Part shown: positions 25,229 through 35,258 of the stretch, piece by piece
Layout of the letters: each line of letters opens with the position of its first letter
How positions within the stretch are numbered: the stretch's first letter is position 1
Source: Phocaeicola massiliensis B84634 = Timone 84634 = DSM 17679 = JCM 13223
GTDB taxonomy: Bacteria > Bacteroidota > Bacteroidia > Bacteroidales > Bacteroidaceae
Assembly (NCBI RefSeq): GCF_000382445.1
Contig: NZ_KB905472.1
Location: 822,444-886,443, forward strand
Direction: 5' to 3'
DNA length: 64,000 nt
Notes under the pieces: model-generated
Seen by the model: the letters and a program-made list of their open reading frames with translations, nothing else
Database searches by the model: none
Told to the model about the DNA's origin: nothing
Made by a program: the position numbers and the translations under genes

Positions 25229-25360
25229 TCAGTTTTTCGTCCATTATTTATCCATCGTAGCGTCAGGTAATTATACCTACCGCTGCGGTGGATATTTAGT
25301 AAGATTGAATTTAACGGTAAATATTCCGATGATTCTTTCTTTTGTTCATGGAAAGTGTTT

Positions 25361-25368
25361 ATATTTGA
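25361..25368 (+). promoter_or_regulatory. -7 box of the hybrid kinase promoter
   Basis: TATATTTG, 29 bp before the kinase start. A TTTG at 25342-25345 lies only 16 bp upstream, closer than usual. Confidence 0.5.
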
Positions 25369-25396
25369 CCCATAAGTAATTATAAACTTATTTGGT

Positions 25397-27742
25397 ATGT
25401 TGGGGCAAGAGAAAACAAGGGAATTATTGGAGCAGGAGCTTGAGAGGTTACGAAACGAAAATCATCGGCTCAAAGAGGAACTGACCTCTTTGAAAGAAAA
25501 AGAAACGAATCAGAGTTTTAAGGAGAAGTATGCAGTGAGGATTCTGGAGTCTTTGCCGGATATGCTCACAGTGTTTAATCATGAAGGGACAGGTATAGGG
25601 GTGGTGTCCAGTGAAGAAACCAATCATGTGGGAGTTCCCAATAGTGCTTTTGCCGGTATGCATATGCGCGACATGATACCCGAGGAGGCATATCACAATG
25701 TTTATAATAATCTTCAGAAAGTGATTGCGACGGGCAAAGGTTCTACAGCCCATCACGAACTGGATGTTAATGGTACACATCATTATTACGAAAACCGTAT
25801 CTTTCCTTTGGATGAAGAGTATGTGTTAATCATGTGTCGTGACATCAGCGAGCGGGTGGTTACACAAAAGAATCTGGAAGTGTTTAAGCGCGTGCTTGAT
25901 AAGGTGAGTGACAGCATTCTAGCTGCTTCTACCGATGGCACTTTGGTGTATGCCAATAAGCAATTCATTGAAGAATATGGTGTGAAAGGCGAACTGGGTG
26001 TACAGAAAGTCTATGATTTGCCGGTTTCTCTTCATACAAAAGAGATATTTGAAAAACGAGTGCAGGAAATACGTGATAACGGGGGCAACATGGGATATCA
26101 TGCCCGGTATACCCGGGTGGGGGAAGTAAAAGAACGTGTGCATCAGGTGTCCACTTTCATAATGGAAGATGGGCAGGAAGAGATTGTATGGTTCTTCACT
26201 CAGGACATTACGGATGTAATTAAGAATAGGGATGAATTGCGCGAACTGAATTATCTGCTGGATGCCATCTTGAATAATATTCCGGTATATATGTTTGTAA
26301 AAGACCCGGAAGATGATTTCAGATATTTGTATTGGAACAAGGCACTCGCCAATCATTCCAAAATTCCGGCATCGCGTGCTTTGGGACGTACCGATTTCGA
26401 GATATTTCCGGAAAGGTCGGATGCGGAGAAATTTCATCAGGATGACTTGGAACTGATGCGTACCGGAGAGCGGCTGGAGATGCAGGAAACCTATGTGACC
26501 GCTGCCGGTGAGACGCGCATTGTTCAGACTCTGAAGACGCATATTCCGCTTGTAGGGCGTGTGCCTCTTATTATAGGCATTTCGTGGGATATTACTAATG
26601 TGCAGAATATAGAACAGGAGTTGATTCAGGCACGTATCAAGGCAGAGCAGTCCGACCGTCTGAAGAGTGCTTTTCTGGCTAATATGAGTCATGAAATACG
26701 CACTCCCCTGAATGCCATTGTAGGTTTCTCAAGATTGATGACTACTACCGACAATCGGGAGGACGAGAAGCTTTATTCCGAAATCATCAATCAGAATTCA
26801 GACGTATTGTTGCAGCTGATTAATGACATTCTTGATTTGTCTAAAATAGAGGCAGGGACATTTGAATACATCAAGCAGCCTATGGATTTAGGTGAGATGT
26901 GCCGTAATGTTTATGAAATCCATAAAGGTCGTGTGCAGGAAGGGGTGACACTGACTTTGGATAATGAGAATGACAGCTTGATGATTAACGAGGATAAGAA
27001 TCGCATATTGCAACTCATTACCAATTTGATAACCAATGCGATTAAGTTTACTTATGAAAGTGAGATTCATTTTGGTTTCAAGTTGAAGAAGGATTATATA
27101 GATTTCTATGTGAAGGATACCGGCATAGGTATCTCTGAAGAAAAATTATCTCATATCTTCGGTCGTTTCGTCAAGTTGAATTCTTTTGTTCAAGGAACCG
27201 GACTGGGACTTGCTATTTGTCAGATGATTGTAGAAAAGATGGGGGGCGCTATCACGGTGGAATCTGAACTTCATGAAGGTTCTACGTTCCGCTTTACTAT
27301 TCCGTATGATATGTATAACAAGCAGGAGAAGTTTAAAAAAAATGCGGAAAGAGAACAGCACTTGAAAGTGGCCATTAAGTCATTGCAATTGCGCACCCTG
27401 TTAGTGGCGGAAGATGTGGATAGTAATTTTTTACTCATGAACACTGTTCTTGGCAAGAAGTATAAGCTGATACGTGCCCGGGATGGTCGTGAGGCTGTCG
27501 ATATGTATAAGGAGAATCATCCCGATTTGATATTTATGGATATAAAGATGCCCTATATGGATGGCTTGGAAGCTACTCGTCTGATTCGCGGTTATTCGAA
27601 GGATATTCCTATTATTGCGTTGACAGCTTTTGCCTTCGAGTCGGACAGGGAAAGGGCAATAGAGGCGGGATGCAACGATTATTTAACTAAGCCCGTATCG
27701 CAGGAAGCTATAGAGAAGATATTGGATAAGTATTCATTGTAA
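25397..27742 (+). CDS. Soluble hybrid histidine kinase with three PAS-like domains and a receiver
   Basis: A 781-residue sensor without transmembrane segments, so it senses a cytosolic signal. An N-terminal coiled coil (about 5-40) precedes PAS-like domains at about 45-155, 165-275 and 285-405. HisKA carries the phospho-acceptor His432 in SHEIRTPLN. The ATPase domain has LITNLITNAIKFT (N box), DTGIGI and GTGLGL. The C-terminal receiver has Asp715 in LIFMDIKMP and Lys in YLTKPV. No output domain or cognate regulator is adjacent. The receiver resembles that of the hybrid kinase at 47912-49762 and the regulator at 49894-50247. Confidence 0.93.
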   Translation: MLGQEKTRELLEQELERLRNENHRLKEELTSLKEKETNQSFKEKYAVRILESLPDMLTVFNHEGTGIGVVSSEETNHVGVPNSAFAGMHMRDMIPEEAYHNVYNNLQKVIATGKGSTAHHELDVNGTHHYYENRIFPLDEEYVLIMCRDISERVVTQKNLEVFKRVLDKVSDSILAASTDGTLVYANKQFIEEYGVKGELGVQKVYDLPVSLHTKEIFEKRVQEIRDNGGNMGYHARYTRVGEVKERVHQVSTFIMEDGQEEIVWFFTQDITDVIKNRDELRELNYLLDAILNNIPVYMFVKDPEDDFRYLYWNKALANHSKIPASRALGRTDFEIFPERSDAEKFHQDDLELMRTGERLEMQETYVTAAGETRIVQTLKTHIPLVGRVPLIIGISWDITNVQNIEQELIQARIKAEQSDRLKSAFLANMSHEIRTPLNAIVGFSRLMTTTDNREDEKLYSEIINQNSDVLLQLINDILDLSKIEAGTFEYIKQPMDLGEMCRNVYEIHKGRVQEGVTLTLDNENDSLMINEDKNRILQLITNLITNAIKFTYESEIHFGFKLKKDYIDFYVKDTGIGISEEKLSHIFGRFVKLNSFVQGTGLGLAICQMIVEKMGGAITVESELHEGSTFRFTIPYDMYNKQEKFKKNAEREQHLKVAIKSLQLRTLLVAEDVDSNFLLMNTVLGKKYKLIRARDGREAVDMYKENHPDLIFMDIKMPYMDGLEATRLIRGYSKDIPIIALTAFAFESDRERAIEAGCNDYLTKPVSQEAIEKILDKYSL

Positions 27743-27780
27743 GCCTTTTCGAAAGAGGAACTAGAACCCTCCACAAAATA

Positions 27781-27827
27781 AAAAAGCTATATCACACTCT
27801 GTTTTGAGTATTGATATAGCTTTTTTT
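27781..27827. terminator. Bidirectional terminator between the hybrid kinase and the GH31 gene
   Basis: A perfect 14-bp stem (27781-27794 with 27812-27825) with T-runs on both strands, serving the two convergent genes. Confidence 0.9.
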
Positions 27828-27854
27828 AATTACTGCTGGGGGCAGTGAAGTCTC

Positions 27855-30800
27855 TTAGAACTTACAAACGTTCAGTTTCTTGTCTACCAATAATCCGTCA
27901 ATCATCTTCAGATTGAAGTTTACTCTTTGTTTAGCTTTTAATTTCAAGATAAACAAGTCATTGGTTCCTTCGAGTGAAGGTTTGTTGCCGATATTGACGA
28001 AAGTTGGATACAATGCTTTTGTGCCATTGGTGTGAAGGCGGTCATAAGTAAAGTTTTCCATCTCTTTCATGCTAACCGGTTGTACACCGACAAATTCAAA
28101 CTTCTGCTGGTCATAAGGCAAAGCGAAGCTCAGTGCATTGACAGATTTAAGGTCTATACCTTTCACTATCACTTCAATGACTTCATCCTTGTTATAACTA
28201 CGTTTGGCAGTGCTCATTTCGATTCTTCCGCTTACTTTTTCAGTTTCATTGCTTTCGTCTACACCATCTTCCAACTGAGTGGCTACTACCGAGATATCAT
28301 AAGCGTCAATCAAATCATTCTTGTTGATATCACCATTGCTGATGTAACCTTCAAAGTCGCCGTCGCCTTTACGCAAACCGGTGTAGTTGGTATAAGAAGT
28401 CAAGTCGTTGTTGTCAATCTTACCGTCATTGTTGATGTCGCCTGGCAAGTAACTTTCAGTTCCGGGAACTTTGAATACATACAGTTCACGACCGGAGCCA
28501 TAATTGCCAACACCTTCTGTTACAGAAAGTTTGATGTAACGTGCAGTCGGACGTTCTGTGAATGTAAATACTTTCACCTCATCCTTGCGGTTCCATTCAA
28601 ATGCACCGGCTTCAGTCCAGTGTTCTTTGTCCATACTATATGAAACGGTTCCTTTCAACAATGTTCCGTTGCCTCCGTCCTTACGGCTCAGATAGTGGAA
28701 TTTATCCAATTGGTTGACACTTCTCAAGTCAATAATCATGTCGAACGGCAAAGCATTGGCTCTGTACTTGGTGTGCCACATATCACCCATTTCGGCAAAG
28801 TCGAAGAGACGATCAATTTCAAATCCTTCTTGTGATTTGGCTGTCACTTCACCCTTAATGCCTCGGATAGCAAATTCCAATGGGTTAGATTTTGTCTTGG
28901 CTGTAAAGCTTGCCCAGTCTGATTGACCGTCTTTGTTTACGGCACGAATCTTGAAGTCATAAGTTGTTTCGGCTTCCAATCCTTCAAATAGCAGTTCTGT
29001 ATCTTTGATGGTGCTGTAAAGAATACCATTCAATTCTATTTCATAATAGTCTGCATTGGCTACCGGAGTCCATGTTGGTTTCAGCGTATAAGCTTCCGTA
29101 TTTTCGGCGGTTACTTCGGCTTTCGGAGCTGTCAACGAGCCCGAAGTGACGCGGTAAGTATCGGCCGGTGCGTAACGGAATCCGCTGACTGTTACGTTAA
29201 TCTGATTAGTGGTAACATCCATTGGAGCCAGCTTGATGAGAAGTTGAGGATTCTTAACGATGGTTACCTTTTCAAACTCACTTCCCGGAGTAGCAAATTT
29301 ATTCAGGTTGGGAGCAGCATCGTAGAAGTATACGTTCTGTCCGTTTTGGAATTGTTCCAGAGATGCAACTTCGGTCAGCTTAATCTTGCTTTTTCCTGCT
29401 TTGGCAGAGATAGCTTTGGGCTTTTCGGTTACATTGATTCTGAACTCAGTGGCTTTTTCTTTCACGAAACCGTCAAAGTTACCCTGAGTGCGGTGTACGG
29501 TGATGAGCACTTCGTTTTTGGGAGTAACGTTCGATTCAATGAAAGTGGTTACACCCTTACCGTCTTTATATGCTTCGGTGATACCGTCATCGTCATATTC
29601 CACGGTCATGGTGTGTTTATTGGGGTACATTTCATAAATGCGCAGACCCTTGTTGATTTCACTCACGTTATTGTTCGGGTTAGTCATCGGGATGATGGCT
29701 CCGTTCTTGACAAATACGGGGAGTTTCCACAGAGGAGCAGCGAAGTTATTGATAACGCGTCCGCCTTCATATTTCTCGCCGGTGAAGTAATCGATCCATT
29801 CGCCTTCGGGCAGATAGATACCGTTGCGGATATCATTGCCTTCGGCATCTGCTTTGGTATTTTGATAGATAGGTGCCACCAGGAAGTCGGTTCCATACAT
29901 ATATTGGTATTTGGTGGCGCTGCCCATCGTATAGTCGTTCGGGAATTCGAGGAACATGGCTCTGATGATAGGCATTCCGTCTACAGCTTCTTTGGCAAAG
30001 CTGTAAGCATATGGCATCAGCTCTGATTTCAGCTTCAGATACATACGGTTGATAGAGGTTGCCGGTTCACCCAAGGCATGAGGATACTTTTCGTTGCTGC
30101 CCCAGCCGTCCATATTGAGCTCCATCGGTGTCCATGTCTTCCACTGAAAATCGCGGATATTCACGGCCGGGTTCTTTCCGCCGAAGATACCGTCCATATC
30201 GGAAGTGATATTAGGTTGTCCCGAAAGGCCCGAACCGATATAAGTCGGGATATGGAAGCGGATGTATTCCCATTCGCCGCCGGTCTGGTCGCCCGACCAT
30301 ACACCTGCATAGCGTTGAGTTCCTGCCCATCCGTCCAATGAGATGATAAACGGACGTGCGTTGTTGCCATAATAAGGCATGATTTTACCCACATCGGCCA
30401 CGCCGTTCAAGCCGAATGAATAGCCTGCGCCTACCCATGCAACATCTGTTTTCAGAACACGCACACCGGCGTCTCTTACTTCTTTCACGATATCACGCTG
30501 AAGCAATGCACTGATTCCTTCTTTGGGATGGAGGTCGGATTGTGTCCAAAGCCCGATTTCCACTCCGTTCTTGCGGGCATAGTCACCCAGTTCTTTCAGG
30601 TTTTGGATATTGCCGTCCAATGTTTCGGTTTGTCCATATCCGGCTCCGTAACCGTCATTAGGGAGCAACCAGCCCAAAGGCATATCATGGTTCTTATAAC
30701 GGTCTATCACAGCCCGTGCCGAGAATTGGTAATTGTTTTTTTCACCGTTCAAAGATTCCTTGATACCGCCATTGTCCTTTTGGCTTTCCTTATAACGTTT

Positions 30801-31727
30801 TCCATCTTCAAACAAGATTCCCTTTTCGTCTTCTTTCCAATAGTCGCGGTTGTATGCATTCAGGTGTCCCTGATAGAAGCCGAACTTGGGTAATAATACC
30901 GGATTACCGGTGAGTTGGTAGAAGTCGTTCAATAAAGCAACGGCACCGTCACTCACCATGTAAAAGACATCCAGATAATCTGTTTCGTGAGATAGTTTTA
31001 CTTTTCCTTTTTCTTCTGCACCAAAGTCGTATTTACCTTTCTTGAAGGTATGCCACATCACGCCGTATCCGTTGGTAGACCAATAGAAAGGAGTAGGAGA
31101 AGCTACGCCTCCATCTGTCCAGCTATTTTGGTTTTCGATAGCAATTGCTTTCCCTTTGTGTGAGAATCTTCCGTTTTGCACACCACCTCCGTAGAAATAT
31201 TCTTTCGGATTTTCTTTCAGGGTGATGGTTACTTTATCTTTCTCAAACGAAACGGGAGCAAGTTCTTCCACTACTACCTTGCCGGTTTTAAGGTTGGTGA
31301 TTTTCAGTAACGAAGTGGCTTTGTCAATCTGTATGCTGATATGCCCGGTTGTGATACTGATTGTGCTTCCATTGTCGTCAATGTCCAACTTTGACAATGA
31401 CATTCTGGGATTGTCTACCAATATCTGTGCTTCGGGTTTGGCTTCCGGATTTCGGATGATTCCACCGGCATTATCTTGAAAGACTCTGAAGATATTATCA
31501 CCGTAAAAATCCAGTGTCATGCGTTGGTTGTTGGCAAACAAAACTTCGACAGCTGTCGGATTGAGTCTTTTGATGCCCACAATTTGAGGACTCGGAAGAG
31601 CAGTTTCACTTGCGACATACGTTCGTTGGGCAGCCTGCACGGGTGCACCTGCCAGAACAAGTGGAAATGCCAAGGCAAGTAGTGCCGCTTTTTTCCCTTT
31701 GTGGTGTTGGTTAGTGGTATTTTTCAT
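27855..31727 (-). CDS. Multidomain GH31 glycosidase, possible alpha-N-acetylgalactosaminidase
   Basis: A 1290-residue exported enzyme with a signal peptide ending AGAPVQA. Residues about 45-270 are the GH31 N-terminal beta domain and 275-600 the barrel. The usual WxDMNE nucleophile motif is replaced by VLKTDVAWVGAGYS (Asp428), and the likely acid/base is Asp480 in WSGDQTGGEW. This pattern and the 52-residue spacing fit the GH31 branch that contains mucin-active alpha-N-acetylgalactosaminidases. A C-terminal sheet domain, an FN3 domain (about 895-985), an F5/8C (CBM32-like) domain (about 990-1120), a dockerin-like double EF repeat (GDINNDGKIDNND and GDINKNDLIDAYD) and a cohesin-like domain follow. 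The substrate assignment is an inference. Confidence 0.85.
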   Translation of the reverse strand: MKNTTNQHHKGKKAALLALAFPLVLAGAPVQAAQRTYVASETALPSPQIVGIKRLNPTAVEVLFANNQRMTLDFYGDNIFRVFQDNAGGIIRNPEAKPEAQILVDNPRMSLSKLDIDDNGSTISITTGHISIQIDKATSLLKITNLKTGKVVVEELAPVSFEKDKVTITLKENPKEYFYGGGVQNGRFSHKGKAIAIENQNSWTDGGVASPTPFYWSTNGYGVMWHTFKKGKYDFGAEEKGKVKLSHETDYLDVFYMVSDGAVALLNDFYQLTGNPVLLPKFGFYQGHLNAYNRDYWKEDEKGILFEDGKRYKESQKDNGGIKESLNGEKNNYQFSARAVIDRYKNHDMPLGWLLPNDGYGAGYGQTETLDGNIQNLKELGDYARKNGVEIGLWTQSDLHPKEGISALLQRDIVKEVRDAGVRVLKTDVAWVGAGYSFGLNGVADVGKIMPYYGNNARPFIISLDGWAGTQRYAGVWSGDQTGGEWEYIRFHIPTYIGSGLSGQPNITSDMDGIFGGKNPAVNIRDFQWKTWTPMELNMDGWGSNEKYPHALGEPATSINRMYLKLKSELMPYAYSFAKEAVDGMPIIRAMFLEFPNDYTMGSATKYQYMYGTDFLVAPIYQNTKADAEGNDIRNGIYLPEGEWIDYFTGEKYEGGRVINNFAAPLWKLPVFVKNGAIIPMTNPNNNVSEINKGLRIYEMYPNKHTMTVEYDDDGITEAYKDGKGVTTFIESNVTPKNEVLITVHRTQGNFDGFVKEKATEFRINVTEKPKAISAKAGKSKIKLTEVASLEQFQNGQNVYFYDAAPNLNKFATPGSEFEKVTIVKNPQLLIKLAPMDVTTNQINVTVSGFRYAPADTYRVTSGSLTAPKAEVTAENTEAYTLKPTWTPVANADYYEIELNGILYSTIKDTELLFEGLEAETTYDFKIRAVNKDGQSDWASFTAKTKSNPLEFAIRGIKGEVTAKSQEGFEIDRLFDFAEMGDMWHTKYRANALPFDMIIDLRSVNQLDKFHYLSRKDGGNGTLLKGTVSYSMDKEHWTEAGAFEWNRKDEVKVFTFTERPTARYIKLSVTEGVGNYGSGRELYVFKVPGTESYLPGDINNDGKIDNNDLTSYTNYTGLRKGDGDFEGYISNGDINKNDLIDAYDISVVATQLEDGVDESNETEKVSGRIEMSTAKRSYNKDEVIEVIVKGIDLKSVNALSFALPYDQQKFEFVGVQPVSMKEMENFTYDRLHTNGTKALYPTFVNIGNKPSLEGTNDLFILKLKAKQRVNFNLKMIDGLLVDKKLNVCKF

Positions 31728-31770
31728 AATAAACTATGATTAAATTAGAATATTGTTTTAATTTATTCGG

Positions 31771-31778
31771 TAAAGATA
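31771..31778 (-). promoter_or_regulatory. Possible -7 box of the GH31 gene
   Basis: TATCTTTA on the minus strand, one base off TAnnTTTG, 43 bp before the ATG. It is a weak match. Confidence 0.3.
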
Positions 31779-31943
31779 AAGCGTAATATTGATAAACAGG
31801 CAGGTTTTTAAGAAAAAATTAAGTATATCTTTTAAACTTTTGTATTCGGGAGGGCGAAAAGGCTGCCTTTAAGGTAGGCGTGTCTGTAGATAAGGATGGA
31901 GTACGTTTTTTTATGTTTGGTTATTTTTATATATAAACAAGAA

Positions 31944-32003
31944 GGTGTGTTAAAATTCCTCTATGATAACAACGTAACAGTTGCTTTGGAATTTTGACAC
32001 ACC
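31944..32003 (-). terminator. Long hairpin after hsp20
   Basis: A 16-bp stem with one G-T wobble (31944-31959 with 31988-32003), enclosing a loop that itself contains CAAC/GTTG. It follows the hsp20 stop by about 60 bp on the minus strand and has a T-rich tail (TTCTTGTTTAT). Between it and the GH31 start there is AT-rich DNA with no reading frame. Confidence 0.55.
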
Positions 32004-32063
32004 TCTTTATTACTTTCCGAATGGCATTGCAGCTGTGTTTCGGGAGGTTTTTGGTTTTATCGT

Positions 32064-32507
32064 TTATTTAACTTCGATTACCTTTGTTGCTTTTTCCTTT
32101 TCTTCAGGAGTCCGTTTCGGTAATTCGATAGTCAGGACACCGTCATTCACTTTGGCGTCTATTTTATCCTTATCTACATCATCCGGCAGAATCAGGGTTT
32201 GTTGGAACTTAGAGTAAGAGAATTCGCGGCGCAGATAACGGCTTTCTTCCTTGCCTCCTTTGTCGCCTTCTGTAGATTCTGTTTTCTTTTCCATAGAGAT
32301 GACCAAATCATTGTCCTCATTGATATGGATTTGGAAATCTTCTTTTTTCATTCCCGGAGCGGCAACTTCTACTTTATACTCTTTTTCTGTTTCGATAACA
32401 TTAATGGCCGGTGCTGTCGGGTTGGCTTTTACCATCCAGTCATTGTTCAAGAAATCGTTAAAAATACTTGGCAACCAAGTTTGGTTGGCTCTTCTTACTG
32501 GCATCAT
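32064..32507 (-). CDS. Small heat-shock protein, Hsp20/alpha-crystallin family
   Basis: A 147-residue ATP-independent holdase chaperone. The alpha-crystallin domain runs from about residue 37 (INVIETEKEYKVEVAAPGMKKEDF) to the conserved GVLTIELPK (A-x-x-x-GVL-type motif) near residue 125. A C-terminal I-x-V (VIEVK) is present for oligomer contacts. It stands alone on the minus strand with about 260 bp of noncoding DNA upstream, where I see no clear heat-shock control element. Confidence 0.95.
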   Translation of the reverse strand: MMPVRRANQTWLPSIFNDFLNNDWMVKANPTAPAINVIETEKEYKVEVAAPGMKKEDFQIHINEDNDLVISMEKKTESTEGDKGGKEESRYLRREFSYSKFQQTLILPDDVDKDKIDAKVNDGVLTIELPKRTPEEKEKATKVIEVK

Positions 32508-32766
32508 AATCTTAATCTCCTTTTGGTTTATGGTTAAACATTTTAGTTACTTTTGAACTCCGGCTTCTTTCGATTCCGTCGTTCACTACTCATAATGCAA
32601 ACACCATACCTTTAGTTCGATTTCCCGTGTGCTATATTCCGCTCTTTTAAACCTATAAAACCTTTCTTAAAGGTCAGGGGTAAGACTTTAAGAGAGGATA
32701 GAACTATTTAAACGTTGACACCGACAGGCTGCTGCCAAAATGTAATTTTCAAGGACATATTGGCAG

Positions 32767-33237
32767 CTATTGGGCTTCTGTAAGTTTGAATCTCATACGG
32801 AAAATACCTTCTTTATAATCGTAACTGATGATTTTGAATATACCTATTTGCGAAGTGTTTTCCACATGCAGACCGATGCAGAGGCATTCATCATAGTCGC
32901 CCACGTGCACCACTCTCACGGTTTCGGAGGCATGGTCGGGCAGACGTTTTAGGTCAAACCGTCCCACGGCTTCCTCTTGTGTAATGAATTCCGTGGTGAT
33001 TGGCAGATTTTTTTTTAAAGTCTCATTCACAATTTTTTCTATGCGGTTTATCTCCTCTTTGGTGGGGCAGGTAGGTAATGCGAAATCTAATTTGCTTTTC
33101 TTGCGTTCGATATGTGCCGACACTGCACGCTCGCAGCCAAAGAGGTTTACCATTGTTCTGTTTACGATATGCTCCGTGGTATGCATGGGGGCGATGGATG
33201 CATCCTGAAATTTGGGAGCTGCTTGGTTTATTTCCAT
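32767..33237 (-). CDS. AlaX-type alanyl-tRNA editing protein (tRNA second additional domain)
   Basis: A free-standing 156-residue editing domain that hydrolyses mischarged tRNA-Ala (Ser or Gly). The zinc-binding HxxxH is in MHTTEHIVN, and the second metal site is CLCIGLHVENT (Cys and His). The conserved RFDLKRLP stretch is also present. It lacks the synthetase core and the DHHA1 domain, so it belongs to the short AlaX class. It is transcribed alone. A hairpin (GCTGCCAA/TTGGCAGC, about 32732-32766) overlaps its 3' end and may be its terminator. Confidence 0.88.
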   Translation of the reverse strand: MEINQAAPKFQDASIAPMHTTEHIVNRTMVNLFGCERAVSAHIERKKSKLDFALPTCPTKEEINRIEKIVNETLKKNLPITTEFITQEEAVGRFDLKRLPDHASETVRVVHVGDYDECLCIGLHVENTSQIGIFKIISYDYKEGIFRMRFKLTEAQ

Positions 33238-33313
33238 AATAAATTTATTTTATTGTGTTTGGATATTCAAAGATAATGTGCTTTTGCCGGATATTTCTGT
33301 CTATTGTTTTTGT

Positions 33314-33862
33314 TTAATCCTTCCATTGCTTTATTTCTTTCTTTAAGATGCTGTATACATTGAGGTTGACAAACTTCTTTGTATACATCAGTTCCCCGTC
33401 GCGTTCAGTTCCTTCCAGGTGGAAGCCGAGTCTTTGCGGGATGGCATTGCTGGGAGTGTTTCCTTCGGCGCAACGGATTTGGATGCGGTTCATGCCTCGT
33501 TCTTCGACGGCAATCCGGCAGAGATGGCGCACACATTTGGTCATGATTCCCCGGTGCTGGTATTTGGGCAGAAGCCAGTAACCAATTTCTGTACGCAAGT
33601 TTGCTGCATCGGAATAATGAAAACCTATCAGTCCGCACACTTCTTGTTTCTCTTCAATGATATAAATGAAGTCCCGACGGGCACGCGGAACTCGGAGCAC
33701 GGAGCTCAGAAATGCTTTTTCTTCTTCCGCAGTCAGAAATGTGACGAACGGGAGCCATTCCTGCAAGTACTCGCGGTGCAAATGAATGGCATTGTATATT
33801 TTTTGTGAATCACTTATGCGTACTTCCCGAATCGTTATGTTATCGGTAATATTGGTTTTCAT
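33314..33862 (-). CDS. GNAT-family N-acetyltransferase (RimJ/RimL type)
   Basis: About 182 residues from ATG 33862. The frame is open further upstream, but a -7 box lies at 33885-33892, so upstream starts would precede the transcript. The protein begins TDNITIREVRISD and has the RimJ/L-like order with HLHREYLQEWLPF. The acetyl-CoA loop is in YWLLPKYQHRGIMTKCV (Q-x-x-G-x-G/A variant), followed by NRIQIRCAEGNTPSNAIPQRLGF, the N-x-x-S-x-x-x-x-x-K/RLGF signature. It probably acetylates a protein N-terminus or small molecule; the substrate is unknown. Confidence 0.9.
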   Translation of the reverse strand: MKTNITDNITIREVRISDSQKIYNAIHLHREYLQEWLPFVTFLTAEEEKAFLSSVLRVPRARRDFIYIIEEKQEVCGLIGFHYSDAANLRTEIGYWLLPKYQHRGIMTKCVRHLCRIAVEERGMNRIQIRCAEGNTPSNAIPQRLGFHLEGTERDGELMYTKKFVNLNVYSILKKEIKQWKD

Positions 33863-33884
33863 GGTGAATCTGAATTTAGTTCGC

Positions 33885-33892
33885 CAAAGATA
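33885..33892 (-). promoter_or_regulatory. -7 box of the acetyltransferase promoter
   Basis: TATCTTTG on the minus strand, 22 bp before ATG 33862. It fixes the choice of that start. Confidence 0.65.
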
Positions 33893-34039
33893 AATCATTT
33901 TTTTGTGAAAAGGAATAAACAAAGTGTTTTCTTTGGAGGAAGATATGAGTGACACGGATTTCACGCAGTGGGGAAGAGGAAATCGTGAAACCCGTGTCTG
34001 AAAGGGAAAGACCGGCTGTTTTGAGTCTTTTCTTAATTT

Positions 34040-35092
34040 CTATAAGGTGGGTGTCTGAAATAGGAATACGAAAGACTTGCTGTCTTTCAAATCCTTGACG
34101 GCATTTCCGGCATATATTTCTCCGTGTGTCAAAGACAGTTTTTTTATCTTCGCTTTCGGACTGAAATCTATTTCTTTCAAGTCGAGCCAAAACAGATTGG
34201 GAGTCAATACATTGTCAAAATAGTACACCTTGTTCTTTTGGTCGCAAACCGAACGCCAACGTGTAGATGAGATGTGAGGCTTACCGGGAGTGGTGATGCC
34301 GAAGGGAACAGATACATTTCTCATCACACTCAGTACACTTGGGACGGCAATGCGTGCGTCGGGAGTCTGCGGGATGGCATGAATATAGAATGATGCACGC
34401 ACAAAACGGTCACTTGAACGGTTTGTACCAGGTAGCATTTGCAAGCCTCCTATCTCTTTCCAATAGTCGTTGATGGCCAGTTGTGATGAATATTTGGGCG
34501 AGTTTGTCATAACCTGATATTCTTTTCCTTCGTGTATTTCCAACTTTCCGTCCAGATACTCCAGCACAGCCGTATTCCCTGTATTGTCGGTGATAGCCAG
34601 GTGTAAAGTGGAGGCTGAGCCGTTGGGCATTTGAGGTGCGTCAATTCGGAATATCTCTTTTTTGAGTTCATCTACCGCCTCCCGCACAGTGGCGAAATTG
34701 TCGAGCACATATTGTGTCCAGATACTGATTCCCATTACCGGACGTTTGTCTCCGAGACGCTTGTACACTGATTCGGGAAGAAATAAAAGGCTGGCTACTA
34801 ATCCCTTTTCATTCATTCCGTCACATGTGCCGATGTCATATCCTGTAGCGATGACACTGCCGTATTTCGAAGTCCATGTCACCGTCTCTCCCTTGTTATA
34901 TCCTGCTCTTTGGATACCTCTCGGAAAGACGTACAGATTACTCATGATATCCTCTTTCCAGTCCATGGTACGTCCGGTGACAATCAGATTGTCGGGTCCG
35001 ATGTATACAGCCCGGGTGCACGCTTCTATCCGCTGTATGTGAATGGATAGCATAATGGTTAATGCGATTAGCGCAATGTTTTTTGTTCTCAT
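34040..35092 (-). CDS. Choloylglycine hydrolase family enzyme (bile salt hydrolase or penicillin V acylase type)
   Basis: A 350-residue Ntn hydrolase. A signal peptide ends at EA and the next residue is Cys25 (CTRAVYIG), the expected N-terminal nucleophile after processing. Family residues are visible: R in VTGRTMDW, D in TCDGMNEKGL, N in QVMTNSPKY, and R in DRFVRASFY. This family deconjugates bile salts or cleaves penicillin V and N-acyl homoserine lactones, and exported members are known in gut Bacteroides. The sequence alone does not separate these activities. It is a single gene, with an 840-bp noncoding region upstream. Confidence 0.9.
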   Translation of the reverse strand: MRTKNIALIALTIMLSIHIQRIEACTRAVYIGPDNLIVTGRTMDWKEDIMSNLYVFPRGIQRAGYNKGETVTWTSKYGSVIATGYDIGTCDGMNEKGLVASLLFLPESVYKRLGDKRPVMGISIWTQYVLDNFATVREAVDELKKEIFRIDAPQMPNGSASTLHLAITDNTGNTAVLEYLDGKLEIHEGKEYQVMTNSPKYSSQLAINDYWKEIGGLQMLPGTNRSSDRFVRASFYIHAIPQTPDARIAVPSVLSVMRNVSVPFGITTPGKPHISSTRWRSVCDQKNKVYYFDNVLTPNLFWLDLKEIDFSPKAKIKKLSLTHGEIYAGNAVKDLKDSKSFVFLFQTPTL

Positions 35093-35258
35093 TTTTTTAT
35101 ATTAAAAGATTATTGTTTATTCATAAAACAGATATCGGGTGTGGCTTGTTTAGGCGGAGGCAGTAAAATAAGTAAATCATCGGATAATATAAAACCACCT
35201 GTAAAAACATGGGAGTGAGTATTGTGGCACTGTTCAGTAGCTTCTTTGGGAGCAGTCA

